The notes under the pieces were generated by a model that was not told the origin of the DNA, did not search any database, and was given only the letters and a program-made list of their open reading frames with translations. DNA of 64,000 nucleotides from Polyangiaceae bacterium (GTDB taxonomy: Bacteria > Myxococcota_A > Polyangia > Polyangiales > Polyangiaceae). This document shows positions 9,328 through 19,120 of the stretch, in pieces. Both the position numbers and the translations under genes were made by a program. The stretch covers positions 31,491-95,490 of the forward strand of contig JABSRN010000006.1 in assembly GCA_013214025.1 (NCBI GenBank). Reading direction: 5' to 3'. How positions within the stretch are numbered: position 1 is the stretch's first letter; every line of letters starts with the position of its first letter.

Positions 9328-11238
9328 TCAATCGCCAGCGAGCGCGGCACCCGCTGCGCCAGTCACCAAATCCGTCAGCTGCTGAGCAAACTTGGTGGGG
9401 TCATCCACAGGGCTACCCTCCGCAATCAGCGCCTGATCATAGAGCACCTCAATCAACGAGGTCACGGTATCTTCTGAGCTATCCGCAATCAGCAGCTTTC
9501 GAAGGCTCTTCATTACGGCATGGTCGGAGTTCAATTCCAGAATTCGTTTCGCCGCCGGCAAACCGAGCTGCTGCTCACGAAGCAGTCGCTCGATGTGCGG
9601 TTCCATCCCTCCCTCCGGCAGTACCAAACACAGCGGAGACTTACGCAGTCGCTTGGACACGCGTACTTCGCTAACTTTTTCGGACAACACGCTTTTTACA
9701 CGGCTGAGCAAGATCTCGGACTCGTCGTCCTTATCGCTATCTTTCTCGTCATCTTTCTCGTCATCCTTTTTGTCGTCAGCGTCGGAATCGCCCAACTTGA
9801 GATCTTCACTCATCACCGAGACCAGCGGCTTGCCATCGAACTCAGGAAGGCTCTGCACAGCGAAGGGATCCACCGGATCTGTCATGAACAGCACCTCATA
9901 ATCTCGCTCGCGAATCGCTTCGAGGTGCGGGCTATTCGCGAGCTGTTCTGCAGACGTGCCAGCCGCGTAGTAGATGCAATTTTGCCCCTCCTTCATTCGC
10001 GAGACGTAGTCCGCCAAGGAGGTGATCCCGTCGCCATCTGAGGTCTCGTATCGAAGGAGCTTCGCAATACGATCGGCCTCTTCTGCCTTGAAGTGCAAGC
10101 CTTCCTTCAACACCGCGCCGAAGGTCGTCCAAAATCCCTTGTAGGCGGTTGCGTCCTCCTCTGCGAGGCTCTCCATCATGGCCAAGGAGTGGTTCACTAC
10201 CTGTTTCCGAATGGTTTTGACGATTCGTGAGTCCTGCAACATTTCCCGCGATACATTCAGCGGCAGATCTTCCGAGTCGACGACGCCACGGACAAATCGC
10301 AACCATCGAGGCAGCAACTCCTCACAGTTATCCATCACAAAGACACGCTTCACGTGGAGGCGCACACCGTGTTTGGACTCGCCGTTGAATAAATCAAAGG
10401 GCGCGCGCTTGGGTAGAAATACCAAGCCGGCGAACATCTGCGTGCCTTCCACCTTGAAGTGTTTGTGCTGAAGAGCAGACTCCCAATCGTGGGAGAGGTG
10501 CTTGTAAAACTCCTCGTACTGTTCGTCTGTGACCTCGCTGGGACTCCGCTGCCAAAGGGCACTGCCCTGATTGATCACTTCTGATACCGGCGCGCCATCC
10601 TTCTGATCGACCAACTCGATGGGATGCCCCAGATAGTCGGAGAACTTGGTGACTAGAGCTCGCAGGCGATGCGGCTCGAGGTACTCCTTCTTGTCCTCCT
10701 TCATGTGGAGGGTGATCTGAGTTCCGCTCTGGTCGCTTTCGGCGGATTCCATAGTGTAGCCGTCTTGCCCATCGGAACACCATCGGTAGGAAACCGAACT
10801 GCCCGCTCGCCGGCTGACAACTTCTACCGAATCCGCCACCAAGAACGAGCTATAGAATCCAACGCCAAATTGGCCGATGAGTTGGACCCCTTCAGCTTGA
10901 GCTTTTTGTGCCTCCTGCATCTTCTGGACGAATTCTTTCGTCCCGGAGCGGGCGATGGTTCCGAGATGTTGCCGGAGCTCTTCCTCGCTCATGCCGATTC
11001 CGTTGTCGCTGATCGTCAGCGTCCCTTTGTCGGGATCAGGAATGAGCCGGATTTTCAGCGGGTCATCGGAACTGCGGAGTGAAGGTGTCTCGATGCTCTC
11101 GAATCGCAACTTATCCAGCGCGTCCGAAGCGTTCGACACCAACTCGCGCAAAAAGACGTCCGCGTGGGTGTAGAGCGAGTTGACCACCAGACGTAGGACT
11201 TCGCTAACTTCCGCTTCAAATTTGTGACTATCAGCCAT
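9328..11238 (-). CDS. htpG: Molecular chaperone HtpG (Hsp90)
   Basis: 636 residues, the usual HtpG length. The ATG at 11238 is chosen because a strong GGAGGA ribosome-binding site lies 5-10 bases upstream. The GHKL ATPase domain is at the N terminus ('[20 protein letters not shown]', 'ISDNGIGMS', '[15 protein letters not shown]'), followed by middle and dimerisation domains. A short highly acidic linker of Asp/Lys/Glu repeats near residues 475-495 resembles the charged linker of eukaryotic Hsp90 but sits near the middle/C-terminal boundary. It is an ATP-dependent cytosolic chaperone, divergent from the retropepsin-like gene. Confidence 0.95.
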
Positions 11239-11294
11239 GACTTCCTCCAGGGAGCGCAAACACCTGCACATTTCACGCGCTGTCAAGCTGCCCC

Positions 11295-12458
11295 GTGAGT
11301 TTTCGCTGGATCATCCAAGATCCCTCGCCCGAACGGGTCGGTGGTACACTAACGCTGGCCCCAATCGGTCGGCAGTTCAGGGACTTGCGAAGAGCAACGA
11401 AAAAATGGGCAGCGCGTGCTGTCGGGGCGGTCCTCGTTGCGGGGGCGGCGGCGGCCCTCTCTTTGGCCTTCGCGTGGCGATTTCCCACGCCGCCCGACGT
11501 CCCAGACCCCAACGAGCCACGGCGCCACGCTCTGCCTGAGTCGCCACGCTTGCGCTACGAAACCGACCTTCGACGACTCTCGCCCCATCACTTGGGGGTG
11601 CGTGTTTACGGATTTGTCCTCGACACGGACACACAACAGGCCCGATCCAACGGCTGGTTAACGGTCCTCTTGGACACCGGGGCGACGCTGCCACTGGCGA
11701 CGACAGCGGCGGTGGAACGCCTTCGGCTCGGGCGCGACAAGGCCCGCGCCATTCCAGTCAGGAGCTTTGCCGGCGCTCTGTCGAGTCTCGACCCACTGCC
11801 CGCCAACGAAGTGTTCCTCATCTCCACTGAGAGTTTCGCCGAACCAGGTGCCGTGCTGACGCCCGTCAAATACATAACCCCCACAGCATTCGAGGGCGTT
11901 GACGTCATTGTTCCCCCCAGTGCTCTGGCTCCCATTGGCGGGGCGGTAAGAATTGACTTTCGGCAGGATCGTTTCACGATTTGCGAGTCCATTGCCGCGT
12001 GCACCAAGGGCACCGGATGGCACCTTAGCGCAGAGTCCAAATGTTATACTGATGAACAGCTGGTGGGCATCGACGCGCGAGTGGGTCGCCTCAATGGGCA
12101 CTTCATGCTGGATTTGGGCGGAGTGACGCTGATCTCGCAACAGGCCTACGAGGCAAGTGGCATCATGCCGTCGGCTGCTCCTCAAAAGGCGTCGCTCCTC
12201 GGATCCGACAGAAAAGCTCGCGACGCCCACCGGCTGGTAGGCCCCTTTCCGGCGCTGTTGGGCTCAAGAGCGGGAGTAAAAATTCAGATCCCGCGTTTTT
12301 GGCTACTCGACGACCCCGTTACTCGCCAAGCGTCGACGTGTTTCGATAGTGGGTCCTTGGGCACGGAGGCACTCGCGAATTGCGAGTTAGTGCTCTCTCA
12401 GCACCTTCCACGCCAAGGCATGCTTCGCTGCGGGACGCCCCCGGACGAGCCGGAATGA
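11295..12458 (+). CDS. Membrane-anchored retropepsin-like aspartyl protease (tentative)
   Basis: 387 residues from a GTG. One membrane segment lies near residues 42-62 ('VGAVLVAGAAAALSLAF'). The extracytoplasmic part has an aspartic-protease active-site string, 'VLLDTGATLPLA', in the typical hydrophobic-hydrophobic-D-T-G-A form. A second, degenerate copy, 'FMLDLGGVTLIS', lies about 115 residues later. Two such lobes in one chain recall pepsin architecture, while most bacterial retropepsin-like proteins have a single lobe and dimerise. The second site has DLG rather than DTG, so activity is uncertain. It starts 56 bases from divergent htpG. Confidence 0.5.
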   Translation: MSFRWIIQDPSPERVGGTLTLAPIGRQFRDLRRATKKWAARAVGAVLVAGAAAALSLAFAWRFPTPPDVPDPNEPRRHALPESPRLRYETDLRRLSPHHLGVRVYGFVLDTDTQQARSNGWLTVLLDTGATLPLATTAAVERLRLGRDKARAIPVRSFAGALSSLDPLPANEVFLISTESFAEPGAVLTPVKYITPTAFEGVDVIVPPSALAPIGGAVRIDFRQDRFTICESIAACTKGTGWHLSAESKCYTDEQLVGIDARVGRLNGHFMLDLGGVTLISQQAYEASGIMPSAAPQKASLLGSDRKARDAHRLVGPFPALLGSRAGVKIQIPRFWLLDDPVTRQASTCFDSGSLGTEALANCELVLSQHLPRQGMLRCGTPPDEPE

Positions 12459-12559
12459 GTGGGCGCCGCTTGCGACAATCGCCATAGTTTGCGCCACAAA
12501 TCGTTCTTTGTACTAAGCTGTGCTTGCGATCCGTGAAGTCCGTCCTAGGTACCCGTTCC

Positions 12560-13441
12560 ATGCCCAGCCTGCGCCACCGAGATCTCGAATACACCATCGA
12601 TCAGGTGGTCGATAGCTACGACACGTCGAGCGAGATCAACAACCTGGAGAGTGCCACCCTACCCAATCGCCGGGCAGTACTGAAAGCCTTCCATCACCTG
12701 GTCCCTGTCTGCTTCATGGGATTTTATAGCAGCCGAGGCCTCAATCGAGACAACCTCCGGCACTCTATCAGCGAACATCTTTACCCGGCCTACGAAACCC
12801 TCGTGGAGCAAATCGAACGAGCGGTAACTTACCACGATACCGACAGTGACCAACGTCACCCGCCAGGCTGGAGCGAACAGACGGTTCTGGAACTTTTTAA
12901 GGCCCTCCCGCAGATCCGCGGAATACTCAACACGGACGCGCTTGCTGCGTACGAGGGCGATCCCGCAGCCGGGAGCCTCGAAGAGATCATCTTCAGCTAT
13001 CCGACAATCCGTGCCATCACAGCACATCGAATCGCTCATCAACTCTACTCGACCGGTGTCCCGATGATTCCTCGCATCATTGCGGAGTGCGCCCATAGCG
13101 AAACGGGAATCGACATCCACCCGGGTGCGCAAATCGGACCCAGTTTCTTCGTCGATCACGGTACTGGCGTTGTGATCGGTGAGACGGCAGTGATCGGCAG
13201 CTCGGTGAAGATCTATCAGGGCGTGACGCTCGGTGCGCTCAGCACGGCGCGCTCCCACGAGACCGACGGTAGAGCCAGAAAGCGTCATCCAACCATCGAG
13301 GACGACGTCACCATCTACTCCGGCGCGAAGATTCTCGGCGGTGATACCATTATCGGCAAAGGCGCTACGATCGGTGGCAATGTCTGGCTGGTCGACTCGG
13401 TCGCGGCCGGCGCGAAAATCTTCGGCCGCGAATCAAGCTAA
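12560..13441 (+). CDS. Serine O-acetyltransferase (EpsC/CysE type)
   Basis: 293 residues from the ATG at 12560; an in-frame TTG at 12524 is possible. Serine acetyltransferase makes O-acetylserine, the precursor of cysteine. The alpha-helical N-terminal domain is followed by left-handed beta-helix hexapeptide repeats from about residue 180: 'IDIHPGAQIGPSFFVDHGTG' with catalytic His/Asp, then 'IGETAVIG' and 'IYQGVTLGA'. The long N terminus fits the EpsC branch common in myxobacteria and cyanobacteria better than enteric CysE. No cysteine synthase gene is adjacent. Confidence 0.9.
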   Translation: MPSLRHRDLEYTIDQVVDSYDTSSEINNLESATLPNRRAVLKAFHHLVPVCFMGFYSSRGLNRDNLRHSISEHLYPAYETLVEQIERAVTYHDTDSDQRHPPGWSEQTVLELFKALPQIRGILNTDALAAYEGDPAAGSLEEIIFSYPTIRAITAHRIAHQLYSTGVPMIPRIIAECAHSETGIDIHPGAQIGPSFFVDHGTGVVIGETAVIGSSVKIYQGVTLGALSTARSHETDGRARKRHPTIEDDVTIYSGAKILGGDTIIGKGATIGGNVWLVDSVAAGAKIFGRESS

Positions 13442-13560
13442 ACAGCGAGACCGGCCGCGCCCGAAGGCCGCTCCCCCGTGCAAATGCTGGAATCTGCAGG
13501 GAATTCCAGGTGCCCCGTGCTGCTGCTTCAAGTACGCGGCTGTCGCCGTAGTTACGATGC

Positions 13561-14466
13561 GTGGGAATGATCATCGAAAAGTATTGGTCTTCGAACAGCC
13601 ACGATAAGGCTGCCGATGCAAAGGCGGGCGCCAGCATGGCTGCCCTCGTCGGTAATACAATCGCAGCCAAGCCCTTCCCTCGCGCCGCCCAACGCCTGGC
13701 CCAGCTGACCCAAGACTCCGGCTGCCGACTGGACGACGTCGTCGGCATCCTTGAGACAGGTCCGGGGCTATGTAGCCACATCCTACGCCTGGTCAATTCC
13801 GCTGGCTTTGCGCTCCGAATGCCTTGTTCGTCCATTCACCATGCCGCAGCTCTAGCGGGGATGGCGCGTCTGAATCAAGTCGCCACCACCGCGGCGGTAC
13901 TCCCAATGTACGACGGCAAGGAGAATTGTCGACCAAGGTCCTCGCCCAATCAGCTGTCGTGGCCGCCGTCGCTCGCCGTCTAGCCGTTCACTTCGCGTTG
14001 TCTCCAAACGACATGTTCACCTGCGGCTTTCTACATGACCTCGGCAAACTGATCTTGCTCACGTACTGACCGCGTGAAAAATACCGGAACCCGTGCCGTC
14101 GGTGATAGCGTGGTACCACGACCCAACTCGCGCCGAGGCCGACGATGACCCCGCTCCCCAAGCCGCGAGAGTAGCCGCCACGGACTCAGCAGAGGCGCTT
14201 GACGTGACCGCAGAGCAACTCGCTGAACTTTTGCACGAGTTTCCCGCCAGACAAACTGCGGCATATTGTTCGATGCCCCGGTGACGGCAGTGCCCCCAGT
14301 CGTCGCGGAGCCCGCGCCCGAAACGGAGCAATCCCCTAAAATCGCCGCCGCACCCGCTCTGCCGGTGGGACCTCCCATCAGCGAAACCCCTGCCTGGGAA
14401 CGCGTACTTGAGTCTTTGCACCCCAGCGACCCTGGATCCTACGCCGTTCTGGACCGGCGGCGGTAG
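13561..14466 (+). pseudogene. Broken HDOD-domain protein
   Basis: Pieces of one HDOD protein occur in three frames. The first (13561 to about 13920) carries 'FPRAAQRLAQLTQDSGCRLD' and 'ILRLVNSAGFALR'. A shift near 13920 continues into 'GFLHDLGKLILLTY', ending in a stop at 14067-14069. After an apparent loss of roughly 45 codons, a third frame gives 'VIAWYHDPTRAEA', the family's HHxP-type segment. A last shift near 14260 moves the Pro/Ala-rich tail into another frame up to 14466. HDOD proteins act in bacterial signalling and c-di-GMP-linked regulation. Several lesions including a deletion argue for real decay rather than one sequencing error. Confidence 0.75.
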
Positions 14467-14484
14467 TCGCGTTAGGCACGCCCT

Positions 14485-14790
14485 ATGATCCTCACCGGCA
14501 AACAGAACCGTCATTTGCGCGGTTTGGGACATGGGCTCCAACCAGTAGTGCAAATCGGCAAGTCGCTACTGTCCGAAAGCGTTGTGCAACAACTGGACGA
14601 CGCGCTCGACCAGCACGAGTTGATCAAGATCAAGTTTGGTCAAGATATCGAAATCGACCGGAAGGCCACTGGCGCTGAAATCAACGCCAGCCTGAAGTGC
14701 TCCACCGTGCAAGCCATAGGTCGAACGATGTTGCTATTCCGTCCCCGTAAGAAAGACCCCACCATCAAGCTACCGCCGCGGGGCGACTAA
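14485..14790 (+). CDS. yhbY: YhbY/CRM-domain RNA-binding protein
   Basis: 101 residues, the normal length of a single CRM domain. It shows 'LTGKQNRHLRGLGHGL', 'PVVQIGKSLLSESVV', 'LIKIKFGQ' and the terminal 'AIGRTMLLFRPRK', all conserved in YhbY. These proteins bind RNA and associate with pre-50S ribosomal particles. The stop lies five bases before the GTG of the next gene, so the two are probably co-transcribed. Confidence 0.9.
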   Translation: MILTGKQNRHLRGLGHGLQPVVQIGKSLLSESVVQQLDDALDQHELIKIKFGQDIEIDRKATGAEINASLKCSTVQAIGRTMLLFRPRKKDPTIKLPPRGD

Positions 14791-14795
14791 ACCCA

Positions 14796-15575
14796 GTGGG
14801 CAAGGTCTACATCCAGCTGAACGGATCCATCGGTTGGCTCATCTTTGATAATGAGTCGCGGCGAAACGCGATATCTGTATCCATGTGGCAACAAATTCCG
14901 AAGCTCGCGGCCGAGCTGGCGGACAACCCGCAGGTGCGTGTCGTGGTCCTCCGCGGCGCGGGGGAGACATCCTTCGTCTCCGGTGCCGACATCTCCGAAT
15001 TTCGCGAAACTCGAATCGGGGAGAATGCGCGCGGCTATGACGAACTCAACAGCGCCGCCTATCGAGCACTACTCGATCTGAAGAAGCCGACCATCGCGAT
15101 GATTCACGGCCATTGTATTGGCGGGGGAACCTTACTGGCTCTCACGTGCGACATTCGCTACGCCTCCACCTCGGCAGTATTCGCCGTGCCGGCAGCAAAG
15201 CTAGGCCTGGGTTACCCGATCGACGGCATCCGCTTACTGACCGCCGCAACTAGCCCTGCCCGGGCAAAAGAAATTCTCTTCACGGGCACCCAATTCGGCG
15301 CCAACGCGGCGGCCGAAGCCGGGATTGTGAACCTTGTCGTCGACACGGACGATCTAGAACCCAGAGTCCGAGCGCTGGCGAACGGTATCGCCGACAACGC
15401 CCCGTTGACGCTGCAGGGCATCAAAATCGCCATGGCCCAACTCTCCCGGCCACCCTGCGAACGCGACATGTCTGTCGTCGACCGGGCTCTGGAAGCCTGT
15501 TTCCACAGCGAGGATTACGCTGAGGGAGTCGACGCGTTCCTCAACAAGCGCCCCGCCAAATTTAACGGACGCTAA
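14796..15575 (+). CDS. Enoyl-CoA hydratase/isomerase-family protein lacking one catalytic Glu
   Basis: 259 residues from a GTG. It has the crotonase fold with the CoA oxyanion-hole segments 'SFVSGADIS' and 'GHCIGGGTLLALTCDIRYA'. In hydratases two Glu residues act on the substrate. The second position is kept ('AKEILFTG'), but the first, normally within 'PEIKLG', reads 'PAAKLG' (Ala133). Crotonase-fold proteins with one Glu are often isomerases, decarboxylases or thioesterases, so hydratase activity should not be assumed. It directly follows yhbY. Confidence 0.85.
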   Translation: MGKVYIQLNGSIGWLIFDNESRRNAISVSMWQQIPKLAAELADNPQVRVVVLRGAGETSFVSGADISEFRETRIGENARGYDELNSAAYRALLDLKKPTIAMIHGHCIGGGTLLALTCDIRYASTSAVFAVPAAKLGLGYPIDGIRLLTAATSPARAKEILFTGTQFGANAAAEAGIVNLVVDTDDLEPRVRALANGIADNAPLTLQGIKIAMAQLSRPPCERDMSVVDRALEACFHSEDYAEGVDAFLNKRPAKFNGR

Positions 15576-15589
15576 ACCGCACAGCCTAC

Positions 15590-16330
15590 TTAAAATGTAA
15601 GTCGGAGCGCTGCCCCGCCCGGATGGGGCGCGATTGCCCATGCAAACCGGGGAGGCGTCAAGGTCATGGCTGAGCCGCGGCGTCGGGCCTCAACCTCCCG
15701 CATAGCCGATGTGGGTACGGTGGCGATGCGCACCTGGCCGATGGCGGAGCCCCCTACGAAGGTAAAAAGACCCGAACCGAATCGATCGTACTTCAGATAC
15801 AGGATGGCGCCCAAGCCAACGGGGACCAGCGTGCTGGCGATATGAACCCAAATCGACTTGGCAAAACGCTCCGAGCGGGCGGTCCGCTCGAGCAGCCGAC
15901 GGGCGAAGTGCAATCGCTTCAGTCGCTCCGCGGGCGTGCGCCCCGGTGCCTCTCTGAGCTCTGAAGCAGCGCTAGTAGCGGGGAACGGGATCAGGACGAC
16001 GCTCAGCAGACCCAGAGATGAACCGAGGGCCCCGACCGCTAGGTTTGCGCGGAACCCGTCGTACTCGAAGTAATCTCCCGGCACCTTATCGCCGATATAG
16101 TGACTGCCGACACTTTGGGTGATCAGCATCCCGGCATAAAAGCCAGCCCAACCGTACCACCAGGCGTTGCCCGGCTGTTCGTCCGCCTCGAGAACCGCCA
16201 GAATGCGCCGAGTCTCGGTGTGGGTTGCGTCGTCGGCCTTGACGGCTTCAGTCTGCGCACCAACCCGCCCCGAGAAAGTGGTCAGGGTCATCAGTAATGA
16301 CAGCACGATCGGCGGAGTCGGGAGCAACAC
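15590..16330 (-). CDS. Uncharacterised membrane protein with signal peptide
   Basis: 246 residues and no recognised family. The first 25 residues look like a signal peptide. Hydrophobic segments follow near residues 55-75, 93-117, 158-182 and 187-205. A basic, Arg-rich stretch ('RLKRLHFARRLLERTARSER') lies between the second and third. It converges with the crotonase gene, with only 14 bases between the two ends. Function unknown. Confidence 0.6.
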   Translation of the reverse strand: MLLPTPPIVLSLLMTLTTFSGRVGAQTEAVKADDATHTETRRILAVLEADEQPGNAWWYGWAGFYAGMLITQSVGSHYIGDKVPGDYFEYDGFRANLAVGALGSSLGLLSVVLIPFPATSAASELREAPGRTPAERLKRLHFARRLLERTARSERFAKSIWVHIASTLVPVGLGAILYLKYDRFGSGLFTFVGGSAIGQVRIATVPTSAMREVEARRRGSAMTLTPPRFAWAIAPHPGGAALRLTF

Positions 16331-16723
16331 TCACTTCATCATTAGCCAATCGGGACAGTGATTGCAGCCGAATAAGCAGCATCAGCGTGACTTCACGCCG
16401 CCGCCCAGGTTCATCAGGGCAGCCTCTGTCAGGGCAACCTCTGTCTTGTCCTGATACCCGGGCCGGGGCTAGGCAGCTAAAGAGGTCGTATCGGACCAGT
16501 TTGCGCCGTATTGGGGCACGCAGCTCCTCAAACCGCTGGGCCACCGACCGACGGCTTAACAGGACAGTTTGACCCTCGGAACGCACCAATCTCGGGTACC
16601 GGGCGACCGGCACAATTGATTCAACAGCTGCTCATGAGCGGCGCTGGACCACGAGAGTATCGAACTAGCCGCCACCACACCGTCGTGCCGGCGCAACGGC
16701 GTAAAACGAGGTACAATCGCAGC
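16331..16723. other. Non-coding gap of 393 bases with a 15-bp tandem duplication
   Basis: No convincing gene is seen; open frames here are upstream extensions or shadows. It contains a 15-bp unit CAGGGCARCCTCTGT repeated twice in tandem (16414-16443, one mismatch). A TACAAT hexamer lies just before the next gene's GTG. Confidence 0.5.
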
Positions 16724-17644
16724 GTGGAGACGCCGGAACTTCTCAGGTTTTTGGAGCTGGTGCGCGAGGAAGTCGGGGCTGCTGATGCCCGATACGAACT
16801 CGGCGGCCAACCGCCTAACGACTCGCGAGTGACCAGCCAAGCTCTCGACGAGGAGTGGCGCTTAGTCGTGGCTTTTACAGACCCCATCAGCGATCGCAGC
16901 GCCGTCGACAAAATGTTGGAGCGGCTCGTCTCGCCGTTTGTCGATCTGCTGCGCTCGGTCACTGTGGTGAAACAGCCCGTACAGTTGGATCGCGGCACCA
17001 CCCGACCCGCGGCGGCGCAGGCTCGACTGGATCGAGCGCTCGCGCAATTGGCAGACCGGGCCGGGGCCAGCTGCAGTCTGGTGATTGACGATCGTTCACC
17101 CATGCTCTGGGGGCCCGGCACCATCCGACGGGTGATCATCGATGTAGAGACGGCGATCATTGACGCCTCCTTGCTCAAGAAACTGGACGGCTCACCGGAG
17201 CCCACCAGCAGGGGTCGCTTCGTACGCGATACGATGCGGGAACGCCTGGATGCCCTCGGGCTCCAGCCAGCAGAAACCGTGGAAGCCGACGCGCAGATCA
17301 GTCGTTGGTTTGACGCCGAACAAGTGGCGCCCGGCTGGGTTCAGACTTGTTTGCTCGCCGCAACGGCCATCGACGCTCTGCGCGGCCCCGCCAACGCCCA
17401 TCTTCGGCCCGTCGAAGACACCCTGCGGCGGGTGATTCACCGTGAAAACTTCGGCTGCTTGGCGCGGCGTTTCGCCAACCAATACTGGCTGTGCTTGGTC
17501 TTCAGCGGAGAATTCTCGGAATTGCGCGCGGAGGCTCAGGCCATTCGCGCAGCCCCGTTGATCGAGGCGCTGGTTCACCATCTGCCCCCCGTCGAGCCAG
17601 ATTCCGGCGGTAAATCAAAAGCCTCTAGTCTACGATTGGTTTAG
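16724..17644 (+). CDS. Uncharacterised protein with two possible Roadblock/GAF-like halves
   Basis: 306 residues from the GTG at 16724; the frame is open further upstream to 16511, but that part has low-complexity content and no family resemblance. It is soluble. The N-terminal half contains 'AGASCSLVIDDRSPMLWG', and the C-terminal half 'CLARRFANQYWLCLVFSGEF' followed by a helical stretch. This alternation of helix and strand recalls Roadblock/LC7 or GAF-like regulatory domains common in myxobacteria, but no motif decides it. Function unknown. Confidence 0.6.
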   Translation: METPELLRFLELVREEVGAADARYELGGQPPNDSRVTSQALDEEWRLVVAFTDPISDRSAVDKMLERLVSPFVDLLRSVTVVKQPVQLDRGTTRPAAAQARLDRALAQLADRAGASCSLVIDDRSPMLWGPGTIRRVIIDVETAIIDASLLKKLDGSPEPTSRGRFVRDTMRERLDALGLQPAETVEADAQISRWFDAEQVAPGWVQTCLLAATAIDALRGPANAHLRPVEDTLRRVIHRENFGCLARRFANQYWLCLVFSGEFSELRAEAQAIRAAPLIEALVHHLPPVEPDSGGKSKASSLRLV

Positions 17645-17680
17645 AGCGCCGTCGGTATCGCCGGGTGTCGGTATCGCCGC

Positions 17681-18304
17681 CTATTTCTCAGCGTCGAGGA
17701 TCGCCTGGTACTCAGCGTTCGGTTTCGCCTTACCCGCTTCAATCAGTTTCTGTCGCATCCGCCAACCGTTGCCGGGTTTTGCCACCATATCCGCCGGCTG
17801 AGTAGAAATACTGGGCGGCGGCCACGCGTCGTCCTGACGCTCGCTCTGCTGCGCGATGGGACCCATATCGACGTCGTCGTCGATGGCTGGCATCTGCACG
17901 ATGTCGAGACAGTCCCAACTGATTTCTAGTGGGATGTTTTGGGGATCGTAGAAGTAGATGCTCCACCCCACTCCATGATCCACCGGACCATGTACGTCGA
18001 TACCCGCCGCTTCAATGCGATCCTTCATGACAAATAGCGTCTGCCGCGTAGCTACCGTGAAGGACACATGGTCGAAGCCCAGGGGCTTCGATGTTTTTAC
18101 GCCAGGGAACTTCTGGTCCATCGGAGCGGCGCCGTCGTATTCGAAGAACGCGACCTGAGCGCTACCGGCACCGAAGAAGTAGTGGCGGTAACCGCCGTGC
18201 CCAACACCACCACGCAGTTCCATACCGAGCAAATCTCGATAAAACCGAATCGTGACTTCCATATCCGACGTAATGAACGCCAGGTGATTGATTCCTGTAA
18301 TCAT
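17681..18304 (-). CDS. VOC-family (glyoxalase/dioxygenase-fold) protein
   Basis: 207 residues from the ATG at 18304; a GTG three codons upstream is the alternative. One VOC module shows 'INHLAFITSDMEVTIRFYRD', the inner 'GFDHVSFTVATRQTL' and the metal-ligand strand 'WSIYFYDPQNIPLEISWD'. The metal ligands of the family (His, His, Glu) are all plausible. The last 70 residues are a polar extension not typical of a minimal VOC protein. Substrate unknown. It lies downstream of a crotonase-fold gene on the same strand. Confidence 0.85.
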   Translation of the reverse strand: MITGINHLAFITSDMEVTIRFYRDLLGMELRGGVGHGGYRHYFFGAGSAQVAFFEYDGAAPMDQKFPGVKTSKPLGFDHVSFTVATRQTLFVMKDRIEAAGIDVHGPVDHGVGWSIYFYDPQNIPLEISWDCLDIVQMPAIDDDVDMGPIAQQSERQDDAWPPPSISTQPADMVAKPGNGWRMRQKLIEAGKAKPNAEYQAILDAEK

Positions 18305-18329
18305 CCCCGTCACCTAGCCTACCCTGTCG

Positions 18330-18368
18330 GAGCGCGAAAAGCAGCCATTCGGCCTGCTTTTCGCGCTC
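18330..18368 (-). terminator. Perfect 15-bp hairpin between the crotonase and VOC genes
   Basis: Arms at 18330-18344 and 18354-18368 are perfectly complementary (GAGCGCGAAAAGCAG with its reverse complement) around a 9-base loop. No U-tract follows on the minus strand beyond the stem, so it may attenuate or protect the 3' end of the upstream mRNA rather than be a classical intrinsic terminator. Confidence 0.55.
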
Positions 18369-18376
18369 TGACGGTA

Positions 18377-19120
18377 TCAGCAGCTCTTCTGGCGGCGCAT
18401 CTCGGCGCTGGCTTCCCGCTCATTCTTCAGTGCGCTAGCTAAATCGGCTGACTCACCGAAGTTCAAAACACTCTTGGCTGCCGCGGTAACGGCCCCCTTA
18501 TTCGCCGCGATCTTTTCCGCCAGAGCGATGGCCGTCGGAAGCACGTCCGATGCGGGAACGGCTTGGTTCACCAGACCGATGCGCGCGGCTTCCTCCCCAA
18601 GCACAGTGGCCCCGGAAAGGATCAACTCCTTAGCCTTCGCCGGTCCGACCAACCGAGGCAAGAAGTACGTGGAACCGAGTCCAGGCAGCATTCCGAGCTT
18701 GGTGAAGGTCAAACCCAGCTTAGCTTCGTTCGCGGCAATGCGAATATCGCACGGCAAACTCATGGTGATGCCCACACCAATCGCGTGACCATTCATCGCC
18801 GCGATGATCACCTTCGAACTCGCCGTCATTTCCAACGGGAGTTTGGTTACAAAGTCTTCTTCGCCCAGCTTGGGGCCGACCGAGGGTTTCCCGGACTCGC
18901 GTTGGGCTTTGAGAAACTGAAGATCGACCCCGGCGCAGTACGCCCTGCCCGCCCCCGTGAGCACGATCACCCGTACGTCCGGATCCTCTTTGTACGCGCG
19001 AAACGCGCTCATGAATTCTTCGCCCATCCCGATGATGTACGCGTTGAGACTGTCGGGACGATTTAGCGTGATGATGCCAACGCCGTTGCGGGTTTCCGTA
19101 AGAATGTGCTCGTAACTCAA
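18377..19120 (-). CDS. Enoyl-CoA hydratase/isomerase-family protein
   Basis: 247 residues from a TTG with an AGGAG ribosome-binding site about 10 bases upstream. Crotonase signatures are 'RAYCAGVDLQFL' and 'GHAIGVGITMSLPCDIRIAA'. At the two hydratase Glu positions it has Thr140 ('LTFTKLG') and a kept Glu165 ('AKELILSG'). This one-Glu pattern is closer to enoyl-CoA isomerases than hydratases. It has only modest similarity to the other crotonase-fold gene at 14.8 kb. Confidence 0.85.
   Translation of the reverse strand: MSYEHILTETRNGVGIITLNRPDSLNAYIIGMGEEFMSAFRAYKEDPDVRVIVLTGAGRAYCAGVDLQFLKAQRESGKPSVGPKLGEEDFVTKLPLEMTASSKVIIAAMNGHAIGVGITMSLPCDIRIAANEAKLGLTFTKLGMLPGLGSTYFLPRLVGPAKAKELILSGATVLGEEAARIGLVNQAVPASDVLPTAIALAEKIAANKGAVTAAAKSVLNFGESADLASALKNEREASAEMRRQKSC

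Noticed and set aside
16511..16723. 71-codon upstream extension of the hypothetical gene at 16724
   Set aside because: Composition differs from the body of the protein and it overlaps the repeat-containing gap; the GTG at 16724 is preferred.
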